Part shown: one piece after another, positions 50,701 to 63,171 of the stretch
Layout of the letters: each line of letters opens with the position of its first letter
Numbering within the stretch: the stretch's first letter is position 1
Assembly (NCBI GenBank): GCA_034401135.1
Contig: JAWZSP010000001.1
Coordinates: forward strand, 682,001 to 746,000
Reading direction: 5' to 3'
Source of the DNA: Volutella citrinella
Lineage: Eukaryota; Ascomycota; Sordariomycetes; Hypocreales; Nectriaceae
Length of the DNA stretch: 64,000 nucleotides
Notes under the pieces: model-generated
The model's database searches: none
Told to the model about the DNA's origin: nothing
Seen by the model: only the letters and a program-made list of their open reading frames with translations
Made by a program: the position numbers and the translations under genes

Positions 50701-52842
50701 CGAGCCCTTGGAGTAGAAACCCGCCGTGGCGTTGGGCGTGCCGAAGAAGATGGACCCGATGATGAGCGCCATGACCAGCTGGGTGGCGCACTGCGTTGCC
50801 GTGGCCGATATGTCGTTCCAGATGCGCTGGTACGCCCGCTTGGTGCAGAGCCGGATCTGCATGGGAATGTTGATTGTGTACGGCGAGCGATGGCGCATAT
50901 GCTGCGGCTGGAGGCTCTTCTTCTGCTCCCGCATCCTGGCGAGACTCTCGCCCTCGTGCTCGACGAGGTAGTCGACCTCGTACTCGTTGATCTCCCTCAT
51001 CAGCGACTCGTAGTCGCTTGACTCGCGCCAGCGCTTCTCAAACTCCTCGGGCGTCCGGGGAACCTGCCTCTCCATTCCCGGGAGCGGCTTTCTCTCGCTC
51101 GGGTTCGTGATGGAAGTCAGGAAGTCGCCCGTCGTCTGTCGCGGAGGGCAGTGCCATCCCTGCCGCTCAAAGAAGTTGCGCGCCCTATCTATCGGCCCAA
51201 AGTAGATCTGGCGGCCTTCATACAGGACTGCGACCTTGTTGAAGAGTTCGTAAATCTGCTGGCTCGCCTGATAAATCGCCACGGCATTGGTCTTGCCGCC
51301 AATGTCTGCTGCCAGCCGCATCGACTGGATGAACTTGAGAGCGGTTGCAGCATCCAGTCCGCGGGTGCTGTTGTCCCACGCCGAGAACGGGCTTCCGGAA
51401 AGCACCATTTCAGCCAGACTCACTCGCTTCCTCTCGCCTCCAGACACGCCTCGGATAAAGTCATTGCCCACCTTGGTGTTGTTGGTGTGGGTGAGGCCAA
51501 ACACGGCCATGACGACCTGCGAGATGTAACGGGCGTAATCAGCTCGAGACATGTCGTTGATTCGGTTCGAGGGCGTTCGGATCGACGCGGCAAACTCAAG
51601 AGTCTGTCCGACGGTGAGATGGGGAAAGTGTCTGTCAACCTGCCAGTCATTAGCTACTTGCTCTCTCATGATGATGCATACATGCTCGTCACTCACCTCC
51701 TGGTTATAAACAGCATCTCCCTTAAACTCCTTCTTCATCAAGCGCTGCGGAATTCCGTTGTAGTGAATTGTCGACTCCTTGGACACATTGAGCCCGTGCA
51801 GCTCTCCACACAGCGTCTTGAGCAGCGTGCTGCAGCCAGAGCCCGGTCGGCCAAGCACAAGAAGCAGCTCTCCGCTCTTGATCAAGCCGTCAAAGTTGGT
51901 CAAGATCTGCTTGTGCTCCTTTTTCCCAAAGCTGAACAGCTCACCGAGCCTGAGAGGCGCCAGTAGGAACGAGCCCACCGTCTCCTGCACTTGGATGGCC
52001 GCACCGGAGCCCGACACGCCCAAGTCCTTGTATACGATGCCGGTCTGCTTGGCCGTTACGCCCTGCGCTCGGAGCGTGTTGGCAAAGTTCTTCAGCCACT
52101 TGTCCAGGTCGAACTCGTCACTCATGGGATCCAATTCGGGCGCATTCTCATCGAGCGTTGTGAGAGTGTGGATGGGACCCGGCCCGGCTGCAGTCGAGTA
52201 CCGCCGGGACAGGGCGGTCGCAATACGGACCAATTCAGCCCTCTCGTCGCTCTCGACAAAAGCCTGAGAGCCCCTGCGCCGATGGGGTGGACGCCTCGGC
52301 GGTTCATCCTGTAGAATCGCATCGTTTGACGAGAAACTGAAGTTGCGGCCGTCTCCCATCTCAGTGTGTGCCTGTGAGTCGAGGCGATTTGGGCCAGACA
52401 ATGCAGAAGTCTGCAGTCTGGCGTGGCTGGAGTGGGCGCTGGATTGCCGTCTGTCTTCCATGTTGTTGGTAGACTGAGCACCGTTGCCGTTGCCGTTGCG
52501 CATAGACTGGCTCTCTTGGAGCATTGCTTGGTCGGAGGAGAAGCTGAAGCGGTTCCTGTTCCTCGTGTCGAAGATTGTATGGGCGGCGGCACTCTGCTGG
52601 GTGGTACTCTGCTGGGTTGGCGTGGCCGGCTCACTTCTTTGCTGTGCAGCCTGGCTAGAAGAGAAGCTGCGCTGCTTGGTTTCCTTCGAGTCCGAGTTTG
52701 ACGAGTTTGACGCCGCCGCCGCGGACACCGAGTTGTTCCTGCTTGTCCTGGACTGTCGGCGAAGACTCCGGAACGTCTCCTCTGGCAGGGGAGACAGGTC
52801 CAGCGGACCTATCTCGTCCCCAGCTGAGTATCGAGAGCTCAT
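47794..52842 (-). CDS. PDR-type ABC transporter (ABCG, full-size)
   Basis: Plasma-membrane multidrug or lipid exporter, 1628 aa, (NBD-TMD)x2. Exons (minus) 52842-51697, 51639-49551, 49504-48591, 48531-47794; introns 57, 46 and 59 nt. A Ser/Gln-rich N-tail of about 250 residues precedes NBD1. NBD1 has [12 protein letters not shown] as Walker A (Cys replaces Lys, usual in fungal PDR), [14 protein letters not shown] as signature and a degenerate Walker B ([15 protein letters not shown]). NBD2 has [17 protein letters not shown] (canonical Walker A, about residue 1029), [19 protein letters not shown] as altered signature and [15 protein letters not shown]. TMDs contain typical PDR segments ([30 protein letters not shown]). 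The first intron is in frame and stop-free. Likely role is drug or toxicant efflux. Confidence 0.95.
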
Positions 52843-54158
52843 CCTGGCGAGAGGCAGGGTTGCGATGCAGTTGATGTAACGAAGAACGGCACCTGGCGTG
52901 TAGATCTCTCCGGGAAGATGTAGTAGGATCCAGGAGAGGGTTGCACCCCGGGTCAGATTCGCGAGGTACTCCAATTGAGCTTTCCCAAAGCCTCGGTCTG
53001 GCCATCCCCCTTCAACGGCCCATGTCCAACTGGGTTTGGCAGATTCTACACGAGACGCCCAGCTGGATGGCTTCGGGCTCAGACCCTCATGGCTGCAACC
53101 GAGACTCTAGAATCAGCCAACTCCAGAGCTTATTTCCATGAGAGCAGGCGTCTTCAGGCAAGCTCTTCAGTTTGCTCCACGACTAGTGAGAGCTCCAGGC
53201 CTATCGCATCTCATGCTATGCAAGCGCAAGCTAACTCCGTCCCCATGTAGCCGCCACCACCACGCGAGGCCGAAGCTAGGCGCGGCGAGTGGAGCCGAGA
53301 AACCCTGTTGTGAAGTCATCCTGACAATTGCCTGCACGAGGGGTCCGATGTTCCCGCGCATGGCAGCAAACCCGCGCACCGTCCCGAGTATTGAAGCTTA
53401 TGGCAGCAGAGCCGAGTTCTGACCCGCCAATCAACATAAGGATGTGATCCGATGTCCGAATCCGGTCGGCGTTGGGCTGTTGTTGCCGGGGCACTGGATC
53501 GTGATGACTGATGCTTCCGTCGATTGCTCTGGCTTGCTTGGAATGCAGAGCCAGCCACCCGCCCGCCTGTCTTGCCGAGATGTCTTGGCAGTTGGCGCCT
53601 GGGCCGGTAAACCGCACACTTTCAGCAGTAGTGGTCGGCGTTGGCTTGAAGTTTGTCGTCTCCAAGGGCTCTTGGCGTCGCATTGGAACCTGGGGCTTGC
53701 GTGGAGGAAAATGACTGGGATACTAAGAAAGCGCCCGCTGACTTGACACCACAAAGAAACCACAGACAGTCACCACCACGTGCGCGACGGAAACTTCCAC
53801 CTTTAGTCGAAATTGCCCAGTACGTACTGCGCACAACATCCTGGTCTTGGCCACTCATGTTCAGCTCCATTTGTCAGTCGCTACGTGTAAAGGCCGTGTG
53901 GCAGATAATTACCCAAGTCAATTCAGATCACTGTCTTCTCCAACCTGCATACAAGTCGCCGGTAGTAAGTAACTTAGCTTCCGCAATCCAAGCCCTTTCC
54001 GGCTGCACATCGATCTCTGCTAATAACCAATTCCGCCGCATCCACCGAAGCGCTGCGATTGTCATGAGCAGATGCCTCGCATGCCCTCCGGCTTGGGTTA
54101 GGGTTAGTGATACGTCTTCCTAGCCCAATTACCCCTGCCCAGCCCCAGAACTCCCAAC
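52843..54158. other. ABC transporter promoter and intergenic region
   Basis: About 1.3 kb between the ABC start and the exonuclease stop. Short open frames on both strands (53138-53763) carry no domain. There is no clear RNA gene. A T-rich/A-rich run near the ABC start is not distinctive. Confidence 0.4.
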
Positions 54159-54935
54159 TCAAAACCTCATGACGGGATCACTGCGATCCTCTCCCCATGG
54201 CCCGAACGCCTTGTTGCGGTCATGGGGTTGGTAGTCCGCGCTTTGCGACTCCAGCACCCTGTTCCGCGTCTCCACTTCCACCTTGGGCCTCATCTCGGCG
54301 CTCATCAGGTGCATCATGACAACCCGCAGCCCGGGCAGATACTGCACGTCGTTGACGCAGTACTGGATCATCTCGGGGCTCATTGGCCTCTGGTTGAAGA
54401 CCTCGTAGCTTCCGCCCTTCTCGGGCGCAAACTGCTGGCAGCCCCTTTCCTTGATCATCACCCACCGCTGCTTCTCTGCGAGCCCCAGCGGCGCGTAGTC
54501 GCGGATCGTCCGCTCCAGGCCACTGACGAAGCGTCGACGGGTCTCGGGACGCGACGCGTTCTCCATCAGTTGAACGTCCTCGATTCCCTGGAGCTTGATG
54601 CCGTAATGGGAATAGAGGGCGTCCGAGTCGTTTCGCACGTCAAAAAAGACCTTTGTGATCTGTGGCGACTCCAAAATATCCTTGAGGGATATTCCCTCAT
54701 TCCCTGTGGCGGAAAAGGCTGAAGCCCCTAGACTGTGAACATCAACCAGATACGCATGGTTGGTAGGTTCCAAAAATATGGCCAAAATGGATATAGAACC
54801 AGTGCGGGATAACTGTATCCCTTCCAGGTCGACGTACAGCGCGGGCGGTCCTGGTGGGAGTGCGCTAATCGCTTGGACCAGCTGTCCAATCCCGGCAGTG
54901 GTATCAACAAAGGTGACTTCGCATGCTGCCATCAT
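54159..54935 (-). CDS. 3'-5' exonuclease domain protein (DEDDy)
   Basis: Single exon, 258 aa, starting MMAACEVTF at 54935. The exonuclease motifs are complete: ExoI LYVDLEGIQLS with D36 and E38, ExoII FFDVRNDSDAL with D99 (and D103/D105), and ExoIII YCVNDVQYL with Y192 and D196. This is the DEDDy subclass, as in the RNase D, WRN and Egalitarian-like families. There is no HRDC or zinc-finger domain. The substrate may be RNA or DNA. The C-terminus ends in a charged helix (AEMRPKVEVETRNRVLESQ). No signal peptide; nuclear or cytosolic. Confidence 0.88.
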   Translation of the reverse strand: MMAACEVTFVDTTAGIGQLVQAISALPPGPPALYVDLEGIQLSRTGSISILAIFLEPTNHAYLVDVHSLGASAFSATGNEGISLKDILESPQITKVFFDVRNDSDALYSHYGIKLQGIEDVQLMENASRPETRRRFVSGLERTIRDYAPLGLAEKQRWVMIKERGCQQFAPEKGGSYEVFNQRPMSPEMIQYCVNDVQYLPGLRVVMMHLMSAEMRPKVEVETRNRVLESQSADYQPHDRNKAFGPWGEDRSDPVMRF

Positions 54936-55350
54936 GGCTGAGGAAAGTATGGCAGGTTTGTTCCGATGCTGTTCAAGATCGATCGTTATTGCGAAAGGAT
55001 GAGCTGGGTTCGTGGACCTGTTCCCCGGTTATATAATCCACCCAAGTGGTCGGCCTCCCAAGACAAAGACAATGTCAGCATTGGCCGGGGGGGGTGTCTG
55101 TTCATCCTCAAGCTTGAGACTTGCGTGTCGCTTAGCCAATGCCATCGCAGAGCAGTACGGATGGGTCTATCATATCACACTTTAGCTTTCACAATTGTCT
55201 GAAACACGCATCGTGGCGTGACAAGTCAAATGCTTTCATTCATTCCGAGTTGTTGTTCAAAAAAACACATCTATGTGACCGGATTATGTACCAAGTGGAC
55301 GTCGCACTAATCCCAAAAAAAAATCGTCTCTATTATACATGGCAATACAT
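54936..55350. other. Intergenic between the exonuclease and Ach1 genes
   Basis: About 415 bp, presumably the exonuclease 5' region and the 3' flank of Ach1. Contains GGCCGGGGGGGGTGTC near 55083-55098 and an A9 run at 55315-55323. No gene seen. Confidence 0.4.
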
Positions 55351-57297
55351 TTACCAGGGCTTGACCTTCAGCATGCTGCCCTCCTCGGCAAGGGCCTTGT
55401 GGAGGTCGAAGCTGTTGAAGAGCAGGTGGGGCTCGTGAGCGGCACCCTTCTTGAGGCCCTCGCTCTCGGCCTTCTCATAGTAGTGGGTCAGGATGGGCTG
55501 GTACGCAGGGTGGGCGCACTTGTTGATGATGACACGGGCACGCTCGCGGGGGGCAAGGCCACGGACATCGGCGAGACCCTGCTCGGTGACGACAACGTCG
55601 AGGTCGTGCTCGGTCTGGTCGACGTGGGTGACCATGGGGACGATGCAGGACACACCGTTGGGGTCGGTCTTGGAGGGGCGGGCCGAGGGTGTGTGCATGA
55701 TGGAGTACTTGGAGTTGCGCAGGAAATCGGCGGAACCACCCAGGCCGTTGAGCATGCGGGAGCCGTTAACGCAAGTCGAGTTGGCGTGGGCGTAGATGTC
55801 GACCTCGACGGGGGTGTTCATGCCGATGACACCGAGGCGGCGGATAACCTCGGGGGCATTGGAGACAGCCTGGCTTCGGAGCAGGATCTTGTCATGGTAA
55901 AAGTCCCAGTTGTCGTAGAAGCGCTTGAATCCCTCGGGGGAGAAGCGGATGGAGGTGGCAGTGGCGAAGTCGAGCTTGCCAGAGTCGAACAGGTCCAGGA
56001 AGGTATCCTGGATAACCTCGGTCCAGACGGTCAGGTTCTTAAACTTGGAGGCAGCAAGGCCACCGATGATGGCGTTGGCGACGTTGCCAATACCGGACTG
56101 AAGAGGCAGCAGGTTCTCGGGGAGACGGCCCTGGTTGACCTCGTGCTCCAAGAACTCGATCAGGTGGTTGGCGATCCTGAAGGAGTTCTCGTCGGCATCG
56201 GTGTTGGGGGCAGTGGCATCCTGGTAGTCAGCCTCGACGACACCAACGACCTTGGAGGGGTCAATGGCCAGAGACTCGGTTCCGATGCGGTCGCGGACAT
56301 CGGTGATCATGTAGGGCTTGCGGTGGGGAGGAAGCTCGGTGAAGGTGATGTCGTGGAGACCCTTGAAGGAAGGAATGGCAGTGTTGACCTCAATGATGAT
56401 CTTGTCGGCCATCTGCACGAGCTCGGGGGTGGCGCCGACGGAAGCACCGCAGATGATGCTGCCGTCCTCGAGAATGTCGGTGGCCTCAACGACGGTGACG
56501 TCGAGGTTCTTGTTCTCGCGGTCCTTGGTGTACCATCCCTGTCATGCCGCGTTAGCGCGATCAAGCTCGATTCACACGGAGGCTGCGCAGCTTACATAGA
56601 CGAGGTCAGAGGGGAACATGGACAGATGCTTGTCGAAGAAGTTGATGCGACCAGCGTTGATACCCTTGGAAATGTCCTTGCCGACCTGGTGAGGGCTTCG
56701 GCGCTCAATCATGTCGAGAGCGGCCCAGCGGTTCTCAGTCTCAGAGCCGGAGGAAGCGCCACAGAAGACAGAGTACTTCAGCTGGCCCTGAAGGCCATTC
56801 TTCTCAACGTATTCGGCCATGTAGGAGGGGACCTTCCTAGAAACGGAAAAGGCGCCATGTTAGCAAATCCCAAGCCCAAAGCAAGCAATTCGTTCATTTC
56901 AGCAGCTATGCTGCAGATTTGTAAATCAGAGGGCGCGCGCGGAAATAGATCGGTGTGTCGGAGCTGCGGAAGACGGACGCCGGGCCGACCTACACCGACC
57001 TAGTCTGACACCTGGAACCAGCGGGGGTAGCTGTGCGACACTCCGTTCTGGTGTAGGTGGTTGTATAGCCGCACATAGCCGCAACCGCAGCCACGGGCGG
57101 CAGAGTGAGACAAAGAGACGGGAGCGCAACGCAGGACAAACGTACTTGGGGTATCCGACACCAGTGAAGCCGGACCAGCCGATGTAGGAGCCATTGGGGA
57201 AGTGGTGCATCAGATCCTCAGGACGGGTGAGCTTCTTGAGCAGGGCGGGATTGCGGATGCGCGCCTTGAGGGCGGCCGAGGCGATTGGTGACGCCAT
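55351..57297 (-). CDS. ACH1: Acetyl-CoA hydrolase / succinyl-CoA:acetate CoA-transferase (Ach1)
   Basis: Mitochondrial enzyme that transfers CoA between acetate/propionate and succinate and so detoxifies these acids. 526 aa; exons (minus) 57297-57146, 56836-56596, 56538-55351. The first intron is 309 nt, long for this window, and the second is 57 nt. N-terminus [20 protein letters not shown] is short and basic, compatible with a mitochondrial presequence. Family blocks: [20 protein letters not shown] across intron 1, [53 protein letters not shown], the catalytic-Glu region [36 protein letters not shown] and [25 protein letters not shown] (read as two parts of that block). Highly biased codon use suggests strong expression. 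Confidence 0.93.
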
Positions 57298-60200
57298 TGT
57301 GAGATAGAGAGGAGGAGCTAGGGAAACCGAAGAGGGACCTTGGCGAAGCGAAATCGAAGCGCTGGAGGATGAAGAGGGGAGATGGTCCAATTAAGCAACA
57401 GGCGCACGAGGAGGGAGAAGGAGAGAGACGAGAGGGAGGGAGAGCAAGGAAGTGGAGGAGGAGCAGAAGCGTAATAAAGAAAGCGGAAGATGAACGGCCA
57501 AGTCGCCTCGTTTCGCCGGGGTGACGGCGGCCGGTGGAGCAGGAGCCGATGATGCACCAGCGGGCCTGCCATCCTCGTGGATTTTTTTCCCTTCCTCTCC
57601 CTGGCGCGTGGCGTGGCGTCGCACCTTCCATTTCTCCAACTGGACCGAGCGCCCGCCCGCCCTCAGGCAGGTACATGTACCCTTTCTGCAGGCACCGGCC
57701 GACACTGTGCGTGCTGCACGTGGAAGCTTAAGGCCTGCTACTTACATGACCGGCGCAATGCACGCAGACGGCGATTCACTGGTTCAAAGAGCATTTCCAG
57801 CATGTCCGCTCACTGGAGGATGCTGATTCTCCAGCACGGATACCGCCTTTGCGGCACCGCAGCAGGGTACATGTCTGGTGGGGAGGTACCCCTCACCAGT
57901 GGAGTTCCCTCTCTTCACACCGTCCATGAACCAGCAGGCCATCAGCCCACCTTGCGCAGTGGCAGTAGGCCACCGCTCTGAAAGCCCAGGTCAATGCAAT
58001 CTCCAATCGTTTCGCTACTGCGAATCAAATCTACGGGCGCTTCTCGGTCGTACGTGAGCATACACACGCAAATGCACAAGCAAATGCACCTCCCAAGGGG
58101 AAGGGGCGGGCAGGGTTTGGGCCATCGAAGTGTTGCCGTGACAAGAGCCAGGCCGGTGTGCCCACTCCTTATTATTAGGGGATGTACATGATGGTATCCA
58201 TGAGCGAGGAGGTGTGCCAAGCTGCGGCTAAACCACAGCATGACTACTAACCACTACCACTCTGTCCGGTCGTCCATCATGCCAACCCACCCACAGTGAG
58301 AGCTGCGGTGCGGGATACGGTCTGCACGGCTCCATCAGGAAACGGGAAAACGAGTCCGGCGCATCCGTCACAGTGGCCGGGGAGGGGTTGTTGGAGGCGT
58401 TATTTTGCGCGCTTTGCTGGCCGTGCGCATGTCCTGTCTGGCCCTGGATCGAGGTGTGGTGATGCATCAGTAGATGGTCATGACCTGATGGACAGGCACC
58501 CTTGCGCCCAACACCGAGCCCATAGATCGGCGGCGTCGAGATAACCGCACCACTGTCCTAGCAACGCCGCGCTGCTAACAATAGCCGGCTGTGGCTATCT
58601 TTATCGATAAGGCTGCGTCGTCAATCACATCTCTCGGGGATCATCTGCCCATGCCGAGGCCTGACACGCAGCCCATTACCATTGCCGGAGTGCATCATAG
58701 CTTCGACCAGTTTGGCCAACACAGTGCAGGATTCATTTGGCGCCGCCCTTCTCCTCATCAGCCACCCCCAGCATTCGGTGCGCCCTCTTCCTTTTGTTCT
58801 GTCCCGTCAATTTTTGGGGTCAAGAGGTACATGCGCCGCACCAATGAATCCACGGCACAGCGACGATCCCCACTCTCTCCGCACCGGCAACCTTGTCGAT
58901 TTGCGCCCATCCTCCCCCTCTTGACGTCTCGCTAGCCTCTGTTCCGCTCGGCCGATAAACACACGGACCACCACGCCTCGGTTATCATGCCCAGCGCCTC
59001 ATGGCATTGGCCTTGCCGGCTGCCGCCAATGCCACTCTCCTCATTGCCAACGCGCCAGCTCGGGCCTGGAACAAAAATCCCTTGCCGTTGCCTCTTTACC
59101 CCGGGTTCCCGTCGGCAATGGCCCTCGAATCACCTTTCGCGCCAAGCAGCCCTAAGCCTGTGCGCCTGGGGAAACCCGCGCTCGTCGGCGAGTGCCATGT
59201 ACAGGACTCCGGGGTAACATCCAATCCTACCGCCGCCAGCTCTCCCCAACCCATCTCATCCCCATGATCCAGCAAGATGCAGATGAACAGGGCCGCTCTT
59301 AGGCTAGGTGCTCCCTGTTCGCCCTTTCGGACACCGTTTACCGGCTGGGGGGGCGGCACAAACAGGAAGTCTATGGTTGAGTTGTCGTTGTCCCTCCCCG
59401 CCGTGACACCACTCCGCGAGACAGTGCCATAGCCAACCATAATCCACCCATCGCATACCATCTGCAGGCGAGGTAGATTTCACGTACGACTCATAGAAGG
59501 TGAGAAGGATGTTCTTGTCCTAGTTAAAAAATATGTGTAGCAACGTGGCTGGTTGTAGGTTTACCACTGTCATGTGTTACTGCATGAGCGCTTCCCTGAC
59601 GGCTGAGGAGTACCTACTACTAGTACCAGAACTGGCTCACTGAGGCTGCGGCTGAGGTCAACTGACAGCCACAGATCATGTTTTAGGATCTTTTGTTCAG
59701 TTTTTTGGCCAATTGAGTATTGCTCGCACTCTTTGTCTCAATACAGAAAGGGCAACGACTTGGGCATTCCGTCCTCGTATCCTTTGCAGGAGCGCTGATT
59801 GAGCATCACCACTCCTAGTAGTAATCTCTTCTCAAGGCGTGGCGGACAGCATATCGATTCACGAGAACAGTTCATGATAAACGCAGCCATTGGCCAATGA
59901 GACTTCGGCTGAGGACTTGATGTTCCCATTCCTAGGAGCCGGCCGCTCCCGGAGCTTGGAGAGCCGCGGTCAGAGGTCGACTCCTAGATTTCCTCTAGCA
60001 TCTCTCCGAAGGATGTCCCTCAATTGCAGTGCGTACACTGGACAATGGACTCCGCTTGGGCATTTTGAGTATACGCCAAAGGCGAACCTGCACCCCTCAT
60101 GCACACTGCATGAGGATGACCGGGTAAGGGTCATGGATGGAGTTTGCGATGGGGCTGGTGTGTATTCAGGTTCACCTGCTCGTTGGTGGGGGAGCATAAT

Positions 60201-60573
60201 ATGCCGCAGGGAAAGCAAATAAATTTCTGGGCTGAAGGCATCCTCCTCGAGTAACAGGGACAGGCTGGGTAGACTGTAGAGGCCCCACGGTGGAGGGTGT
60301 GCTTCGTACACGTGGGAGGAAGCTTGCCCTGGCCCAAAGAACAGTAGTGCTTTCGATAATTTGTTTCGAGTAGTGCACGGTAGGAGAAGACTAACCGTAG
60401 GTATATCGCTTAGCTCCCTATCATCGTCTTCTAACAGACCAGTCTTTCATTCTAGCTATTGTATGATCCGTCAACACTTGACTACCATTTCCGACATAAT
60501 TAAGACTAGGTATCTATATATATTCCAATATGTTATGATTCCGCAGTGTATCCATGGGTTGGCAATCACTATG
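57298..60573. other. 3.3-kb gene-poor region
   Basis: Spans the Ach1 promoter side and the 3' flank of the ferric reductase. Frames on both strands (60-150 codons) overlap and have no domains or consistent splicing. The Ach1-proximal part (57300-57480) is very purine-rich on the plus strand. There are no tRNA-like cloverleaves, long repeats or terminal inverted repeats visible by eye. It may hold noncoding transcripts or distal regulatory sequence; none can be shown. Confidence 0.45.
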
Positions 60574-62546
60574 CTAAGCCATGTCGCTCTCCTTGTGTAA
60601 AAAGACTTGATCGTTCCCCAACCCTTCCAGCGCCCTCTGCGCCCGCAGCGAGACGACTGCTCGCTCAACCCCAATCTCAATCGGCTTCCCGCCACAGACT
60701 GCCACCGCAACAGTCCCTGGGGCACTCCCGGCAGCTCTGCTAAGAAAGGCTGCAACGTCAGGCCGGCCTTGCGTCTCCGTGACGCACGACGCGTCCAGCG
60801 AAGGCTCCTCCCCCAACCCTAGTCCCGCCTCCTCCTTCAGCAGCCGTTCGTCCCTCGTCCCGCTCGAGCCTGTGGAGTCGATGGAGAAGCGGTCCAGCTC
60901 CAAACTGAGGCTGCTCCTCTGCCCGGCCGCGGTTGGCTCAATCAGCCGCTCGCGGCTCTCGTTCGACGGGGTGGCCTGCAGATCCCCCGCCGGCTTGCTG
61001 CTGCGGGTGATGGCAACTTGGATGTGAACCGACAGCCCACGTTCTTTGGCTCCAGAGAGGGCCTGGGACAGCCGTTGGAGGTATGGCTCCACGTGCTCTC
61101 GCTGCTTCGCGATGTAGAGGGCGCTGATCTTGCGCACGCACCCTGGAGCAGCCGTGAGGAGATCCTCGAGGATAGGTGTTGTATAAGACCCGCCAGTTGA
61201 AGCTCCAATTAGAACCAAGTTCTCATACTGCCTCCAGTTGGGCACAAATCCATATGGTCCAGCAAGGAATAGCCGCAGGCGTCCATCGCCACCACGTCCC
61301 TCCTCCGCTGACGCCCACTCGTTCAGGGTCTTCGTGAACCCAGTCTTTGTTTTCATCATAAGCTGCAAGTCCTGAGGAGATCCATCCGAGGCGGCGACAT
61401 TAGAAATGGTAAAAGGGTGCGGCGATTGCCTCCAGAATGCCGGAAGCCAAACCAAAACATGTTGGCCAGCCACCCAAGTAAAGCCTGGGTTCCTGATTGT
61501 GACAATGGTTTGTTCGCTACCGCAAGCAGACAACTGCGCCTCGTGTGCGTGTCTACAAAAAACCCTCGGTGTGAAGCCAACCTGAATGTTGCGCCAGAGG
61601 GGATTCGCTGCCCTCGTCACGACGTCATACGCAAAGACGCCGAATGCACACCAGACAGCGAACTGGTGGTGCTCCGGGACGTGCAAGAAGAGGAAGACGA
61701 AGAGCAGGACGATGGACAGGATATGCTGAAAGACGAAGAACTCGTACCTCATCTGGCGGAACGGGCGAAGAGTCGAGAGAAGCGTCCACACCAAGATGAT
61801 CCACGCGGCCAAGCCCCACTTGACCATGCTGACTGTCTTCAACTCCTGCCAGAAGAAGTCGGCGGCCAGCCACTCAGTGACGAAGAAGAAGCCGTGCACC
61901 GTAGCTGTCGCGACAAAGACTCGTGAAGCCCACCGGTGGAACCAGTTGATCTGGTCATAGGACGTGCCGAGCAGGAGTCCAATGGGGTTGGCCCGGACGG
62001 CGAGGAGGAAGGGCAGCGACAACTGGGTAACGGCAATCCAGGCGCCTCGGAAGCCCAGTCTCTCGTAGAAGTTGTTGTCGTGCTTGACCGCTTTGAATGT
62101 CAGGAGGAATGTGACGAATAGAGCGTACACAACGACGAGCGCTGCTCTCCGCGCAGGCACACGCGACAGCCAAGCCGGCCGAAGCTGGTCCAGATACGAG
62201 GCCGTCAGCGCAGCCTGCAAGATGCCCAAGTATCGTTCAACGGCGGAATCAGCGGACCCTAATCTTTCGCGCTTATCACCCCTCCGGATTCTGCTCCCGT
62301 GTCAGTTCTGTGGTTGCTGGATGAACATTCAGGACAGCTTTACCTTTGGCGCGCAAGATAGACGGACAACAACCTCGCAACACTGCCGAGCGCCAGGACC
62401 GTGGCCAAGACGTACCAATACATCGCCGCCAGGTAATGCTGCCTTGACGAGTCCTCGGACTGGTGTCCATGCCCGTGCTTGCCGCCATTCTCTCCGCCCT
62501 CCTCGTGGCCGTCGTGGTGGCCTTCGTGTCGCTCCACCAAGCCCAT
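60574..62546 (-). CDS. Ferric/cupric reductase (FRE family) with His-rich N-terminus
   Basis: Plasma-membrane flavocytochrome that reduces extracellular Fe(III)/Cu(II) with NADPH, 639 aa. Exons (minus) 62546-62344 and 62290-60574; intron 53 nt. The extracytoplasmic N-tail has eight His in 37 residues (HEGHHDGHEE, KHGHGHQS). Transmembrane core: heme-binding helices WFHRWASRVFVATATVHGF and FFVFQHILSIVLLFVFLFLH. FAD: GQHVLVWLPAFW then HPFTISN. NADPH: AGPYGFVPNW, LIGASTGGSYTTPIL and, near the end, VAVCGGKPIEIGV. The cytosolic insert after the NADPH Rossmann motif is long and Ser/Arg-rich. The Fre-type C-terminus ends in DMA. Confidence 0.92.
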
Positions 62547-63171
62547 GATGTCTGCCAGGGGTTGCGATCGCACCGTCAACTAATTGGCGGTACTCAATCA
62601 GCCTCAGCGCACGCCACCATGCGCGTCAACTCCAGCGCTTCGCGATATGCCTGCGATCAATCGTCGACAGAGAGCGTTGAGTTGTGGCATTAAAAGGATG
62701 CTGACAGCCAAGCCAACTGCGCACGCGTACTATTATGCATTGCTGCTTACGGCCTGGCGGGCCCGACAATGCCGGGGCTGTGGCTGGCTCGCCTGCATCC
62801 TGCGAATAAAACCTTCTCAAACCAGCTCGTAGCGCCGAATTTAGGACGGCCCCATCCGCCGTGGCTTATCAAGGTTCTCGTCACTCTTTCGCAGCTTACC
62901 CATGTTTGACAACTCCGCGAAACAAAAAAAATACTGCGAGAAGAGCGACTGGATTGGCTGATTGATGCAAGGGCTGGCAGATCATGATGTCACTCTATTC
63001 AATCCGCCTCTCTACCAGGTGACATCTCTCAGACTGGCTCTCACGCTGTATTCGCTGAGCAATTCCCTAATGGCACTCTAACTTGTACGAAAACGTCACT
63101 AGTACTCCGTACGGTAGATGCAATCAAAGAGCAATCCGTTAAGATATACCACTTCAATAGAGTATCAATGT
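62547..63171. other. Intergenic/ferric reductase promoter
   Basis: About 625 bp between the reductase start and the SDR stop. Small frames without domains. GATA sites scattered on either strand (for example ATCTGC-adjacent AGATAT near 63144) could bind iron regulators of the GATA class, but the density is not unusual. Confidence 0.35.

Noticed and set aside
49096..51021. A 641-codon plus-strand frame
   Set aside because: Antisense shadow of the PDR ABC transporter; no domains of its own.
51640..51696. Reading through 51640-51696 as coding sequence in the ABC transporter
   Set aside because: Both ends match GTGAGT/CAG splice sites and the spliced product gives the family string [20 protein letters not shown], so it is an intron.
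55339..57003. A 554-codon plus-strand open frame with repetitive Val/Gly/Asp composition
   Set aside because: It is antisense to the three-exon Ach1 gene, whose motifs and splice sites are clear. Long antisense frames arise from its biased codon use.
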